The notes under the pieces were generated by a model. It made no database searches and had not been told where the DNA came from. It saw nothing but the letters and a program-made list of their open reading frames with translations. A DNA stretch of 64,000 bases, taken from positions 196,700-260,699 of the forward strand of contig NZ_ML178714.1 of assembly GCF_004360145.1 (NCBI RefSeq). The letters are read 5' to 3'. The position numbers and the translations under genes are program-made. Origin of the DNA: Aliiroseovarius marinus. Its GTDB lineage: Bacteria; Pseudomonadota; Alphaproteobacteria; Rhodobacterales; Rhodobacteraceae. Each line of letters begins with the position of its first letter. The first letter of the stretch is position 1. Below are positions 29,057 to 36,778 of the stretch, in pieces.

Positions 29057-29998
29057 ATGAGCCGCGCATTCGTATTTCCCGGGCAAGGGGCCCAAAGCAT
29101 TGGCATGGGCAAGGCCCTTGCAGACGCCTATCCCACAGCGAAAGCCGTTTTTGACGAGGTCGACGAGGCGCTCGGCGAAAAGCTATCCGCGTTGATCTGG
29201 GAAGGTGAACAGGAAGAACTGACCCTGACCCAGAATGCACAGCCCGCTTTGATGGCAACCTCGCTGGCCACCATGCGCGCGCTTGAGGCTGAAGGTGTCT
29301 CGATCGACGCGGCGTCCTACGTTGCCGGTCACTCGCTGGGCGAATACTCGGCACTGGCCGCCGCGGGCGCTTTGACGGTTGCCGACACGGCGCGTCTGCT
29401 GCGTACCCGTGGCAAGGCCATGCAGGAAGCCGTGCCGGTGGGCGTTGGCGCGATGGCGGCCCTTCTGGGGTTGGACTTCGACACGGCGGCTGAGGTGGCT
29501 TCGGAAGCGGCGCATGAGCAGATCTGTCAGGCGGCAAACGACAACGACCCCGCTCAGGTGGTTGTGTCCGGCCACAAAGAAGCCGTTGAGCGCGCAGTTG
29601 AGATCGCCAAGGGCAAGGGTGCCCGCCGCGCGGTTCTGCTGCCCGTAAGTGCACCTTTCCATTGTGCTTTGATGCAACCCGCGGCCGAGGTGATGGCCGA
29701 GGCGCTGGTCCACGTCGAAATGAACGCGCCTGCGGTGCCGCTGGTGGCGAACGTCCGTGCGGCTGAGGTCGCCGACCCGGCAATGATCCGCTCGCTGCTG
29801 GTTGAACAGGTGACAGGCTCGGTCCGCTGGCGCGAAAGCGTGGCGTATATGGCCGAGCATGGCGTGACTGAAATCTGGGAGATCGGGGCAGGCAAAGCCC
29901 TGTCCGGCATGGTCAAACGGATCGACAGATCGGTTGCCACCCGTGCCATCGGATCGCCCGAGGACGTGAAAGCCGCTGCGGAAGCGCTGAACGGATAA
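29057..29998 (+). CDS. fabD: Malonyl-CoA:ACP transacylase
   Basis: A 313-residue FabD, loading malonyl groups onto acyl carrier protein. It has the N-terminal FPGQGAQSIGMG motif, nucleophile serine near residue 93 in GHSLGEYSAL, and catalytic histidine in SAPFHCALM. The start has GAGGAGG upstream. It heads a fatty-acid synthesis cluster (fabD, fabG, acpP, fabF). Confidence 0.97.
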   Translation: MSRAFVFPGQGAQSIGMGKALADAYPTAKAVFDEVDEALGEKLSALIWEGEQEELTLTQNAQPALMATSLATMRALEAEGVSIDAASYVAGHSLGEYSALAAAGALTVADTARLLRTRGKAMQEAVPVGVGAMAALLGLDFDTAAEVASEAAHEQICQAANDNDPAQVVVSGHKEAVERAVEIAKGKGARRAVLLPVSAPFHCALMQPAAEVMAEALVHVEMNAPAVPLVANVRAAEVADPAMIRSLLVEQVTGSVRWRESVAYMAEHGVTEIWEIGAGKALSGMVKRIDRSVATRAIGSPEDVKAAAEALNG

Positions 29999-30065
29999 TC
30001 AGAAAATTCAGCCGGTCTTGCACCCTGAATACGGGCAGGCCGGAAACGTGAAGAAGGATAAGCAG

Positions 30066-30803
30066 ATGTTTGATCTGACTGGAAAAAATGCCTTGGTAAC
30101 CGGTGCGTCCGGGGGTATTGGCGGCGCGATTGCCAAAGCACTGCACGCCGCTGGCGCCACCGTGGCGCTGTCCGGCACCCGTGTTGAACCGCTTGAGGCG
30201 CTGGCCGCTGAACTGGGTGAACGCGCCCATGTTCTGCCGTGTAACCTGTCGGATGGCGAAGCCGTAGACGCTCTGCCGAAGCAGGCCGTTGAAGCCATGG
30301 GCGGTGTCGACATTCTGGTGAACAACGCAGGCATCACCCGTGACCAACTGTTCATGCGTCTGTCGGATCAGGATTGGGACGACGTGATCAACGTCAACCT
30401 GACTTCGACCATGCGTCTGTGCCGTGGCGTGATGCGCCCGATGATGAAAGCCCGCTGGGGCCGCATCATCAACATCGGCTCGATCGTTGGGGCAACTGGC
30501 AACCCCGGTCAGGTAAACTATGCCGCGTCGAAGGCCGGTATGGTCGGGCTGACCAAGTCCATCGCCTACGAAGTTGCCAGCCGTGGCATCACGGCCAACT
30601 GCATCGCACCGGGCTTCATCGGTACCGCGATGACCGACAAGCTGACCGACGACCAGAAGTCGGGCACGCTGGCGCAAATTCCGGCTGGCCGCATGGGTTC
30701 GCCGGAAGAAATTGCAGCAGCCGTTCTGTATCTGGCCTCGAACGAGGCAGGCTATACGACCGGGGCAACCATCCACGTCAATGGCGGTATGGCTATGCTC
30801 TAA
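30066..30803 (+). CDS. fabG: 3-oxoacyl-ACP reductase
   Basis: A 245-residue SDR reducing 3-ketoacyl-ACP with NADPH. I took the ATG at 30066 (MFDLTGKNALVTGASGGIG), with AAGGA upstream. The glycine-rich motif is TGASGGIGG, the NNAG motif is intact, the catalytic Ser is in INIGSIVGA and the Tyr-Lys pair in YAASKAG. The C-terminal GATIHVNGGMAM is typical of FabG. It lies 67 bases after fabD. Confidence 0.97.
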   Translation: MFDLTGKNALVTGASGGIGGAIAKALHAAGATVALSGTRVEPLEALAAELGERAHVLPCNLSDGEAVDALPKQAVEAMGGVDILVNNAGITRDQLFMRLSDQDWDDVINVNLTSTMRLCRGVMRPMMKARWGRIINIGSIVGATGNPGQVNYAASKAGMVGLTKSIAYEVASRGITANCIAPGFIGTAMTDKLTDDQKSGTLAQIPAGRMGSPEEIAAAVLYLASNEAGYTTGATIHVNGGMAML

Positions 30804-30859
30804 AGGTGATGGGCGCGGTCAGCGATTTTTTTGTCTGCGCCCTTGCACCGCGAAAGCGT

Positions 30860-30887
30860 TTGCCTATCTTCACCGATGTGTTATAGG
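30860..30887 (+). promoter_or_regulatory. Possible acpP promoter
   Basis: TTGCCT (30860-30865), 16-bp spacer, TATAGG (30882-30887). It lies in the 220-base gap between fabG and acpP, consistent with separate high-level transcription of acpP. The gap contains no other gene that I can see. Confidence 0.4.
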
Positions 30888-31024
30888 CGGCGCAGGTTTT
30901 CCCCATTAGCCCACACTGGGCAGTCCGCATGGGCTGGGGGTCTCGGCGTAACGCGCGGGAAACTTAGCGGCCCACATGGGTCAAACGAAAAGGGCCAAGC
31001 CCTGAACTAACGTGAGGATTTATC

Positions 31025-31258
31025 ATGAGCGACGTCGCAGATCGCGTGAAAAAAATCGTAGTTGAGCACCTGGGTGTTGAAGAAGACAAGGTCACCGAGA
31101 CCGCTTCGTTCATCGACGACTTGGGCGCAGACAGCCTGGACACCGTAGAGCTGGTTATGGCTTTCGAAGAAGAGTTCGGCATTGAAATCCCGGACGACGC
31201 TGCTGAAACCATTCAGACCTTCGGCGACGCTGTGAAATTCATCACCGAAGCTGCCTGA
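31025..31258 (+). CDS. acpP: Acyl carrier protein
   Basis: A 77-residue acidic carrier protein. The phosphopantetheine attachment site is Ser37 in [18 protein letters not shown]. Helix and loop pattern and length match FAS-II AcpP, and codon use suggests high expression. TGAGGATTT precedes the start. It is followed by a strong terminator, so its transcript can be short and abundant. Confidence 0.98.
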   Translation: MSDVADRVKKIVVEHLGVEEDKVTETASFIDDLGADSLDTVELVMAFEEEFGIEIPDDAAETIQTFGDAVKFITEAA

Positions 31259-31284
31259 TCTTTCAGGACACACGAGTTTCAAAG

Positions 31285-31314
31285 ACGGCCTATCTTCGGA
31301 TGGGCCGTTTTTTT
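31285..31314 (+). terminator. Intrinsic terminator after acpP
   Basis: Stem ACGGCCTATC / GATGGGCCGT with a stable TTCG tetraloop (31285-31308), followed by a run of T. Confidence 0.93.
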
Positions 31315-31350
31315 GTGTTTGAGAGCCTCTTTTGCCGGTTTCAGCCCCAA

Positions 31351-31365
31351 TTAAGCCGAATTTAA
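31351..31365 (+). promoter_or_regulatory. CtrA-type box upstream of the HisA-like gene
   Basis: TTAA-gccgaat-TTAA is an exact TTAA-N7-TTAA match to the alphaproteobacterial CtrA consensus. It lies 65 bases before the start of the HisA-like gene and after the acpP terminator. Binding is inferred from the motif only. Confidence 0.5.
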
Positions 31366-31429
31366 GCGCTCGCTATGGGATGTGCTAAACTTCACTAAAC
31401 CATCACTGGTTTGGCGAAGGAGGCGCTCC

Positions 31430-32173
31430 ATGATTATCTATCCAACACTCGAATTACAGAACGGACGTTGTGTGACGTTGCATCGCGGTCGTCTTGAAGA
31501 GCCCTCGATCTGGCATGTGGACCCCGTGGAAACAGCGCAGGGTTTTGCCGAGGCTGGGGCCGAATGGATCCAAGTCACCGATTTCGATGCGGTTGCTGGC
31601 GAGGGCGACAATGCAGAGTTGATCGAGAAGATCATCAACGCGTCCGGATGTTCGGTGCAGGTGGCTGGCGGGATCCGCACCCGTGATATGGCGGAAGGCT
31701 GGATCGAAAAAGGCGCCGGGCGTGTCGTTCTGGGAACCGTTGCTGCGCGTGATCCGGTGATGGTGAAAGAGCTTGCGAACCGCTATCCAGATCAGATCGT
31801 ACTGGCCGCTGACGTCTGGCAGGGCAACCTGATGACCGACGGGTGGCGCAATCCCGTTGCTATGTCCCCCGAGGACTTCATAGCGTCCTATTCGGACGTG
31901 CCACTGGCCAGCGTGCTGATTACGGACATTGATAGCGACATCGAGCAGCCGGACGCGCAACTGGGCCTTCTGAGCGCGCTTGCGGGCGAAACCAAGCATC
32001 AGGTGATCGCGGCGGGTACTGTTCACGAGTTAGATGATGTGGCGCGGCTGAAATATGTCCCGAACATCGCAGGGACGCTGATCGGACGGGCTCTGTTCTC
32101 GAAAAATGTCGATCTGGCGGAAGCTTTGGATGTCGCGCGTCCCGCGCCTGAGGCAAAAGCCGAGTTTATCTAA
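31430..32173 (+). CDS. HisA/HisF-related TIM-barrel protein (paralogue, function unknown)
   Basis: A 247-residue protein resembling HisA (ProFAR isomerase). I chose the ATG at 31430 with GGAGG upstream. Phosphate-binding loops VAGGIRTRD and the C-terminal AGTVHELDDVARL are recognisable. The N-terminal catalytic aspartate of HisA (AIDL or ALDL) is a glutamate here (YPTLELQNG, Glu8). The second aspartate may be kept in LAADVWQG. The usual TDISRDGT loop reads TDIDSDIEQPD. It sits between acpP and fabF, away from any his gene, so a role in histidine synthesis is doubtful. Confidence 0.8.
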   Translation: MIIYPTLELQNGRCVTLHRGRLEEPSIWHVDPVETAQGFAEAGAEWIQVTDFDAVAGEGDNAELIEKIINASGCSVQVAGGIRTRDMAEGWIEKGAGRVVLGTVAARDPVMVKELANRYPDQIVLAADVWQGNLMTDGWRNPVAMSPEDFIASYSDVPLASVLITDIDSDIEQPDAQLGLLSALAGETKHQVIAAGTVHELDDVARLKYVPNIAGTLIGRALFSKNVDLAEALDVARPAPEAKAEFI

Positions 32174-32194
32174 GCGCAAGCGTTTGGCATTGCG

Positions 32195-32231
32195 GGCCGG
32201 AAGCGGAATGTTCTGCTTTCGGCCATTTTTT
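32195..32231 (+). terminator. Intrinsic terminator after the HisA-like gene
   Basis: Stem GGCCGGAAGC / GCTTTCGGCC (32195-32204, 32215-32224) with one G-U pair, followed by ATTTTTT. Confidence 0.88.
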
Positions 32232-32354
32232 ACCCCTGCAAAGCGATGGGGCAGATCGGCGGGCGTCCACCACTGCACGGATTCGGCTTGCCCCACCATG
32301 CCTAGCCGCGCTATCACCGCCAAGACATTTGAAAACCTGAGAAAGGGCACCAGA

Positions 32355-33617
32355 ATGCGTCGAGTGGTTGTAACAGGATTGGGCATGATTTCTCCGCTGG
32401 CAAGCGGCGTTGAGGAAACATGGGAGCGTATTCTGGACGGACAGTCCGGCGCAGGCCCGATTACGAAATTTGACGCCTCGCGCGTGACAACCAAATATGC
32501 CTGCGAGGTTCCGCTGGGCGATGGTACCGATGGCACCTTCAACCCGGATGACTGGATGGAGCCGAAAGAGCGCCGCAAAGTTGATGATTTCATCCTCTAT
32601 GGTCTGGCCGCGGCCGAGATGGCTGTGAAAGATGCTGACTGGTTGCCCGAAGATGAGGAAAGCCTTCTGCGTACCGGCGTGATCATCGGCTCGGGCATTG
32701 GTGGTCTGTCGACCATTGCCGATACCTCGATCCTGCTGAATGAGCGCGGCCCGCGCCGTGTGTCGCCGTTCTTTATTCCCGGCTCGCTGATCAACCTGAT
32801 CTCGGGTCAGGTGTCGATTAAGTTTGGCTTCAAGGGCCCGAACCACTCGGTCGTGACTGCCTGTTCGACCGGTGCGCATGCCATTGGCGACGCGAGCCGC
32901 CTGATCCAGTCGGGTGATGCTGATGTCATGGTTGCCGGTGGCGCCGAGGCCGCAATCTGTGAGCTGGGCATCGCGGGCTTCAACGCCTGTAAAGCCCTGT
33001 CGACCAAGCGTGGCGACGATCCGCAGGCCGCAAGCCGCCCCTATGACGAAGACCGTGATGGCTTCGTGATGGGCGAGGGCGCTGGCATTGTAGTTCTGGA
33101 AGAATACGAACACGCCAAAGCACGCGGCGCGAAGATCTATGCTGAAGTGCTGGGCTATGGCCTGTCGGGTGACGCCTATCACATCACCGCACCTGCGGAA
33201 GATGGCGACGGTGGCTTCCGCGCCATGCAGGCCGCCCTTGGCAAAGCCGGTCTGGAGCCTGCCGCGATTGACTATATCAACGCGCACGGCACCTCGACCA
33301 TGGCCGACACCGTCGAACTGGGCGCAGTTGAGCGTCTGCTGGGCGATGCAGCCGATAAGGCCACCATGTCCTCGACCAAGTCGTCCATCGGCCACCTGCT
33401 GGGCGCTGCGGGCGCTGTGGAAGCGATCTTCTGCGTTCTGGCCATCCGTGACCAGATCGCTCCGCCGACCATCAACCTGGACAACCCGGCCATCGAGCCG
33501 CGCCTGTCGCTGGCTGCCAACAAGGCAGAGAAACGCGAAATCAACGTCGCGCTGTCCAACAGCTTTGGCTTTGGCGGCACCAATGCCAGCCTTGTGATGG
33601 GGAAGGTTGCTGACTGA
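32355..33617 (+). CDS. fabF: 3-oxoacyl-ACP synthase II
   Basis: A 420-residue condensing enzyme. The ATG at 32355 (MRRVVVTGLGMISPL) is the family start. The catalytic Cys is near residue 170 in VTACSTGAHAIGDA, and the two histidines are in NAHGTSTMADTVE (near 310) and SIGHLLGAAGAVE (near 346). It elongates acyl-ACP in fatty-acid synthesis. Its stop codon overlaps the mltG start (TGATG). Confidence 0.97.
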   Translation: MRRVVVTGLGMISPLASGVEETWERILDGQSGAGPITKFDASRVTTKYACEVPLGDGTDGTFNPDDWMEPKERRKVDDFILYGLAAAEMAVKDADWLPEDEESLLRTGVIIGSGIGGLSTIADTSILLNERGPRRVSPFFIPGSLINLISGQVSIKFGFKGPNHSVVTACSTGAHAIGDASRLIQSGDADVMVAGGAEAAICELGIAGFNACKALSTKRGDDPQAASRPYDEDRDGFVMGEGAGIVVLEEYEHAKARGAKIYAEVLGYGLSGDAYHITAPAEDGDGGFRAMQAALGKAGLEPAAIDYINAHGTSTMADTVELGAVERLLGDAADKATMSSTKSSIGHLLGAAGAVEAIFCVLAIRDQIAPPTINLDNPAIEPRLSLAANKAEKREINVALSNSFGFGGTNASLVMGKVAD

Positions 33618-34777
33618 TGTGGCGCAACATCGCCTCGAATGCGCTGAGCCTGTTCATTGTTGTGCTGATCGTTGCGGTCGGCGTGGTGGCGTGGGGCCAG
33701 AAACAGTACACGTCTGAAGGTCCGCTGGCAGAAACCATCTGCCTGCGGGTCGAGCGCGGCAGCTCGTTCTCGCGCGTGGCGGACAATCTGGAAGCGCAGG
33801 GGGCGATTACGAACGCGTCTATCTTCCGGATTGGTGTGGAATATACTGACAAGGCGTCTGCGCTGAAGGCGGGCTCGTTCCTTGTGAACGAAGGCGCCTC
33901 AATGGAAGAGATCGTGGACATCGTTACGCGTGGCGGGGCCTCGACCTGTGGGACGGAAATTCTGTACCGCGTCGGTGTTCTGTCGGCTGTCATGCAGGTG
34001 CGTGAACTGGATCCGGCCACGCAAGAGTACCAGATCACCGCCGAGTTCAAACCGGCCGAGCTGGAGGGGGATGCCCCTGCCGCATATGTTGAGAAACGCG
34101 ATGAGAGTGACACGCGGTTCCGGATCGCTGTGGCTGAAGGTGTGACCAGCTGGCAGGTTGTGGACAGCCTGAACCGTGCCGATTTCCTATCGGGCGAGGT
34201 TGCCAGCACCCCCGCTGAGGGCAGTTTGGCCCCCGATAGCTATGAGGTGAAAGCGGGTGCAGATCGTGCGGCGCTGATCGCCTCGATGCAGGATGCGCAG
34301 GTCGAAATTCTGGCCGAGGCGTGGAACAACCGCGCGGCAGATCTGCCCTATGCGAATGCGGAAGAGGCGCTTGTGATGGCCTCCATCGTCGAAAAGGAAA
34401 CTGGTCTGGCCGAGGAACGTCGTCAGGTTGCCAGCGTATTCGTCAACCGCCTTAACAAAGGGATGCGTCTGCAAACGGACCCGACGGTCATCTATGGCAT
34501 CACCAAAGGGCAGGGCAGTCTGGGGCGTGGTCTGCGTCAAAGCGAGCTGCGTCGTGAGACGCCTTATAACACATATGTCATCGATGCGCTGCCGCCGACC
34601 CCGATTGCCAATCCGGGCCGCGCTGCGATCGAGGCCGCGTTGAACCCGGATAGCACGCCCTATCTGTTCTTCGTGGCAGATGGCACGGGCGGGCACGCCT
34701 TTGCGGAAACCTTGGCGCAGCACAACGCCAACGTGGCGGAGTGGCGCAAGATCGAAGCCGAGCGCGCAAACCAGTAG
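33617..34777 (+). CDS. mltG: Endolytic transglycosylase MltG
   Basis: A 386-residue YceG-family protein. An N-terminal transmembrane helix (NALSLFIVVLIVAVGVVAWG) anchors it in the inner membrane. A LysM-like region follows, and then the catalytic domain with the essential glutamate in MASIVEKETGLAEER and the RLQTDPTVIYG and YNTYVIDALPPTPIANPG blocks. MltG cuts nascent glycan strands, setting their length. It is translationally coupled to fabF and ends at a terminator that separates it from the GTA cluster. Confidence 0.96.
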   Translation: MWRNIASNALSLFIVVLIVAVGVVAWGQKQYTSEGPLAETICLRVERGSSFSRVADNLEAQGAITNASIFRIGVEYTDKASALKAGSFLVNEGASMEEIVDIVTRGGASTCGTEILYRVGVLSAVMQVRELDPATQEYQITAEFKPAELEGDAPAAYVEKRDESDTRFRIAVAEGVTSWQVVDSLNRADFLSGEVASTPAEGSLAPDSYEVKAGADRAALIASMQDAQVEILAEAWNNRAADLPYANAEEALVMASIVEKETGLAEERRQVASVFVNRLNKGMRLQTDPTVIYGITKGQGSLGRGLRQSELRRETPYNTYVIDALPPTPIANPGRAAIEAALNPDSTPYLFFVADGTGGHAFAETLAQHNANVAEWRKIEAERANQ

Positions 34778-34794
34778 GTTGCCAAAATCTTACT

Positions 34795-34824
34795 GCAGCG
34801 CGCGGGAGCCGCGCGTTGCTTTTT
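34795..34824 (+). terminator. Intrinsic terminator after mltG
   Basis: An 11-bp stem GCAGCGCGCGG / CCGCGCGTTGC (34795-34805, 34809-34819) with one G-U pair and a GAG loop, followed by TTTTT. Confidence 0.9.
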
Positions 34825-34851
34825 GACCGAACGTACGGTCCCGTGTAGTCT
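34823..34851 (+). promoter_or_regulatory. Predicted promoter upstream of GTA g1
   Basis: TTGACC (34823-34828), 17-bp spacer, TAGTCT (34846-34851). It overlaps the T-run of the mltG terminator. Predicted start is near 34858. It is the only good sigma-70 match I see between mltG and g1. Confidence 0.5.
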
Positions 34852-34878
34852 CTGACATACGCTAGAAGACGTGAAACT

Positions 34879-34912
34879 AACGGCCTTGGGCATCCGCCCG
34901 AGGCCGTTTTTT
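34879..34912 (+). terminator. Terminator or attenuator between the predicted promoter and GTA g1
   Basis: A 13-bp stem AACGGCCTTGGGC / GCCCGAGGCCGTT (34879-34891, 34896-34908) with one G-U pair and an ATCC loop, followed by TTTTTT. It lies downstream of the predicted promoter and 45 bases before g1. Confidence 0.85.
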
Positions 34913-34956
34913 CATGTCGCTTGTGCGGACAAGAGCATGAGAGGCAACAAAAAAGA

Positions 34957-35307
34957 ATGACAATGATTACGCCTTTGGGGAAAGACGCCGCTTCGGAAGA
35001 TTACATGAAGATCGCGGATGCGTTTTTTCTACGTGTTTTGAAAGAGTTGGATCGCCAGTTGTCTACGGCGGAAACAGGTGGGTGCGAAACCACGCCGGAA
35101 TTGGCGAAGGCCGTGACCGATGTGCGCCGCGCGATGCAAACGGTATTTGAAGAAAGGAAACGCCTTGAACAAAGTGGTAAAGCCGGATTTGGCGGCGGAC
35201 GAGCGGCAGAGCTGGACCTTGCTCAGGCCCGAGACGAAATCGGGCGCAGACTGGCTTGCCTGCGCGACGCAAGACGAGCGCGAGAGCTTTCTGAACGATC
35301 TGAGTGA
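34957..35307 (+). CDS. g1: GTA g1, small terminase-like protein
   Basis: A 116-residue protein at the position of Rhodobacter capsulatus GTA g1, whose product is the small terminase (TerS). The ATG at 34957 has only a distant GAGG; another ATG is at 34963. It is mostly helical (IADAFFLRVLKELDRQLST, LAKAVTDVRRAMQTVFEERK), with an Arg-rich C terminus (ARDEIGRRLACLRDARRARE). No DNA-binding helix-turn-helix is obvious, in line with the non-specific packaging of GTAs. The last ~143 bases overlap g2 in another frame. Confidence 0.75.
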   Translation: MTMITPLGKDAASEDYMKIADAFFLRVLKELDRQLSTAETGGCETTPELAKAVTDVRRAMQTVFEERKRLEQSGKAGFGGGRAAELDLAQARDEIGRRLACLRDARRARELSERSE

Positions 35308-36583
35308 CGGGGCGCTGATGGCGCTGCCCTATCTGTTCGAATTCTGGGCGCTGGATCATCAGTTGCCGCCCGAGGGGGATTGGCGGACATGGGTGATCAT
35401 GGGCGGGCGTGGCGCGGGGAAAACCCGCGCCGGGTCGGAATGGGTGCGGTCCGAGGTCGAGGGGGCGGGACCGCTGGACCCTGGCCGCTCGCGTCGCGTG
35501 GCGCTGGTGGGCGAGACGATTGATCAGGTGCGCGAGGTGATGGTGTTTGGCGAAAGCGGCATTCTGGCGTGCTCGCCCCCGGACCGGCGCCCGGTGTGGG
35601 AGGCTGGGCGGCGCAGGCTGGTCTGGCCCAATGGTGCGATTGCACAGGTGTTCTCGGCCCATGAGCCGGAAAGCCTGCGGGGGCCACAGTTCGATGCCGC
35701 TTGGGTGGATGAGCTGGCCAAGTGGAAAAAGGCCGAGGACACGTGGGACATGTTGCAGTTCGGGTTGCGCCTTGGGACGCATCCCCGGCAATGCGTTACT
35801 ACCACGCCGCGCAATGTGGGGGTGCTGAAGCAGATCCTGAAGAACCCCTCGACGGTGACGACCCATGCGCCGACGGAAGCCAACCGCGCCTATCTGGCGA
35901 AGAGCTTTCTGGACGAAGTGCGGACGCGTTACGCGGATACGCGGCTGGGGCGGCAAGAGCTGGACGGTGTGCTTCTGGAAGACACCGAAGGCGCGCTGTG
36001 GACCATGGCGATGCTGGACCAGCATCGCTTGGGGTCGGACACGCCCGTGCTGGATCGGGTCGTGGTGGCGGTGGACCCGCCGGTCACGGGCCATAAAGGG
36101 TCCGATGAATGCGGGATCGTGGTGGCGGGCGTCTTTGCGAAGGGGCCCCCGGGTAACTGGAAGGCCGTGGTGCTGGAAGATGCCAGTGTGACGGCGGCCA
36201 GCCCCTCGGAATGGGCCGAGGCCGCGTTGAACGCGATGGATCGGCATCAGGCGGACCGGCTGGTAGCCGAGGTCAACCAAGGGGGTGACCTTGTGGAAAG
36301 CGTGATCCGTCAGATCGACGCGACTGTGCCCTACAAGGCTGTGCGCGCGACGCGCGGCAAGGTCACGCGGGCGGAACCTGTGGCAGCACTCTATGAACAG
36401 GGGCGGGTCAGCCATGCGGGCAACATGGCCGCGCTGGAGGATCAGATGTGCCGGATGACCAGCCAGGGCTTTGAGGGCAAAGGCAGCCCCGACCGCGTGG
36501 ACGCGTTGGTTTGGGCTCTGCATGAGCTGATCATCGACCCCGTTGCGTCCTACCGCAGACCGCAGGTGCGCACGCTTGGTTAA
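35165..36583 (+). CDS. g2: GTA g2, large terminase
   Basis: A 472-residue packaging ATPase/nuclease. I chose the TTG at 35165 because AAGGAAA precedes it; the next clear methionine is far inside. Walker A is IMGGRGAGKTRAG near residue 80, and Walker B is a less exact AAWVDELAKWKK. The RNase-H-like nuclease domain carries VVVAVDPPVTG and AEVNQGGDLVE. The protein drives headful packaging of host DNA. The reading frame overlaps g1 by about 143 bases. A hairpin overlaps its stop codon. Confidence 0.93.
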   Translation: MNKVVKPDLAADERQSWTLLRPETKSGADWLACATQDERESFLNDLSDGALMALPYLFEFWALDHQLPPEGDWRTWVIMGGRGAGKTRAGSEWVRSEVEGAGPLDPGRSRRVALVGETIDQVREVMVFGESGILACSPPDRRPVWEAGRRRLVWPNGAIAQVFSAHEPESLRGPQFDAAWVDELAKWKKAEDTWDMLQFGLRLGTHPRQCVTTTPRNVGVLKQILKNPSTVTTHAPTEANRAYLAKSFLDEVRTRYADTRLGRQELDGVLLEDTEGALWTMAMLDQHRLGSDTPVLDRVVVAVDPPVTGHKGSDECGIVVAGVFAKGPPGNWKAVVLEDASVTAASPSEWAEAALNAMDRHQADRLVAEVNQGGDLVESVIRQIDATVPYKAVRATRGKVTRAEPVAALYEQGRVSHAGNMAALEDQMCRMTSQGFEGKGSPDRVDALVWALHELIIDPVASYRRPQVRTLG

Positions 36584-36663
36584 AGGGTTTTTTAACCCTC
36601 ACTGGCAAAGTGCCAAACATCGAAAGGCGGGGCGAAAAGCCCGATGGGTCACCAGCCCCGCCT
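36578..36663 (+). other. Hairpin-rich g2-g3 intergenic region
   Basis: The 195-base gap 36584-36778 has no gene that I can see. It contains GGTTAAA / TTTAACC (36578-36584, 36591-36597), the small hairpin TGGCA-aag-TGCCA, and a perfect 9-bp pair AGGCGGGGC / GCCCCGCCT (36625-36633, 36655-36663). Confidence 0.6.
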
Positions 36664-36778
36664 GATCACGAAATGACAAAATATCCGCTGGGTGGCGCGA
36701 GCGCGTTTTGCCCGGACAGGACAGGTTTGCCCGGGGAACGCCGGGGGGCCGGAAACCGAAACCAAGGAGCCAAGGCGC

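Noticed and set aside
36581..36597. Second CtrA box after GTA g2
   Set aside because: TTAA and TTAA are 8 bases apart, not 7, and form part of a hairpin overlapping the stop codon.
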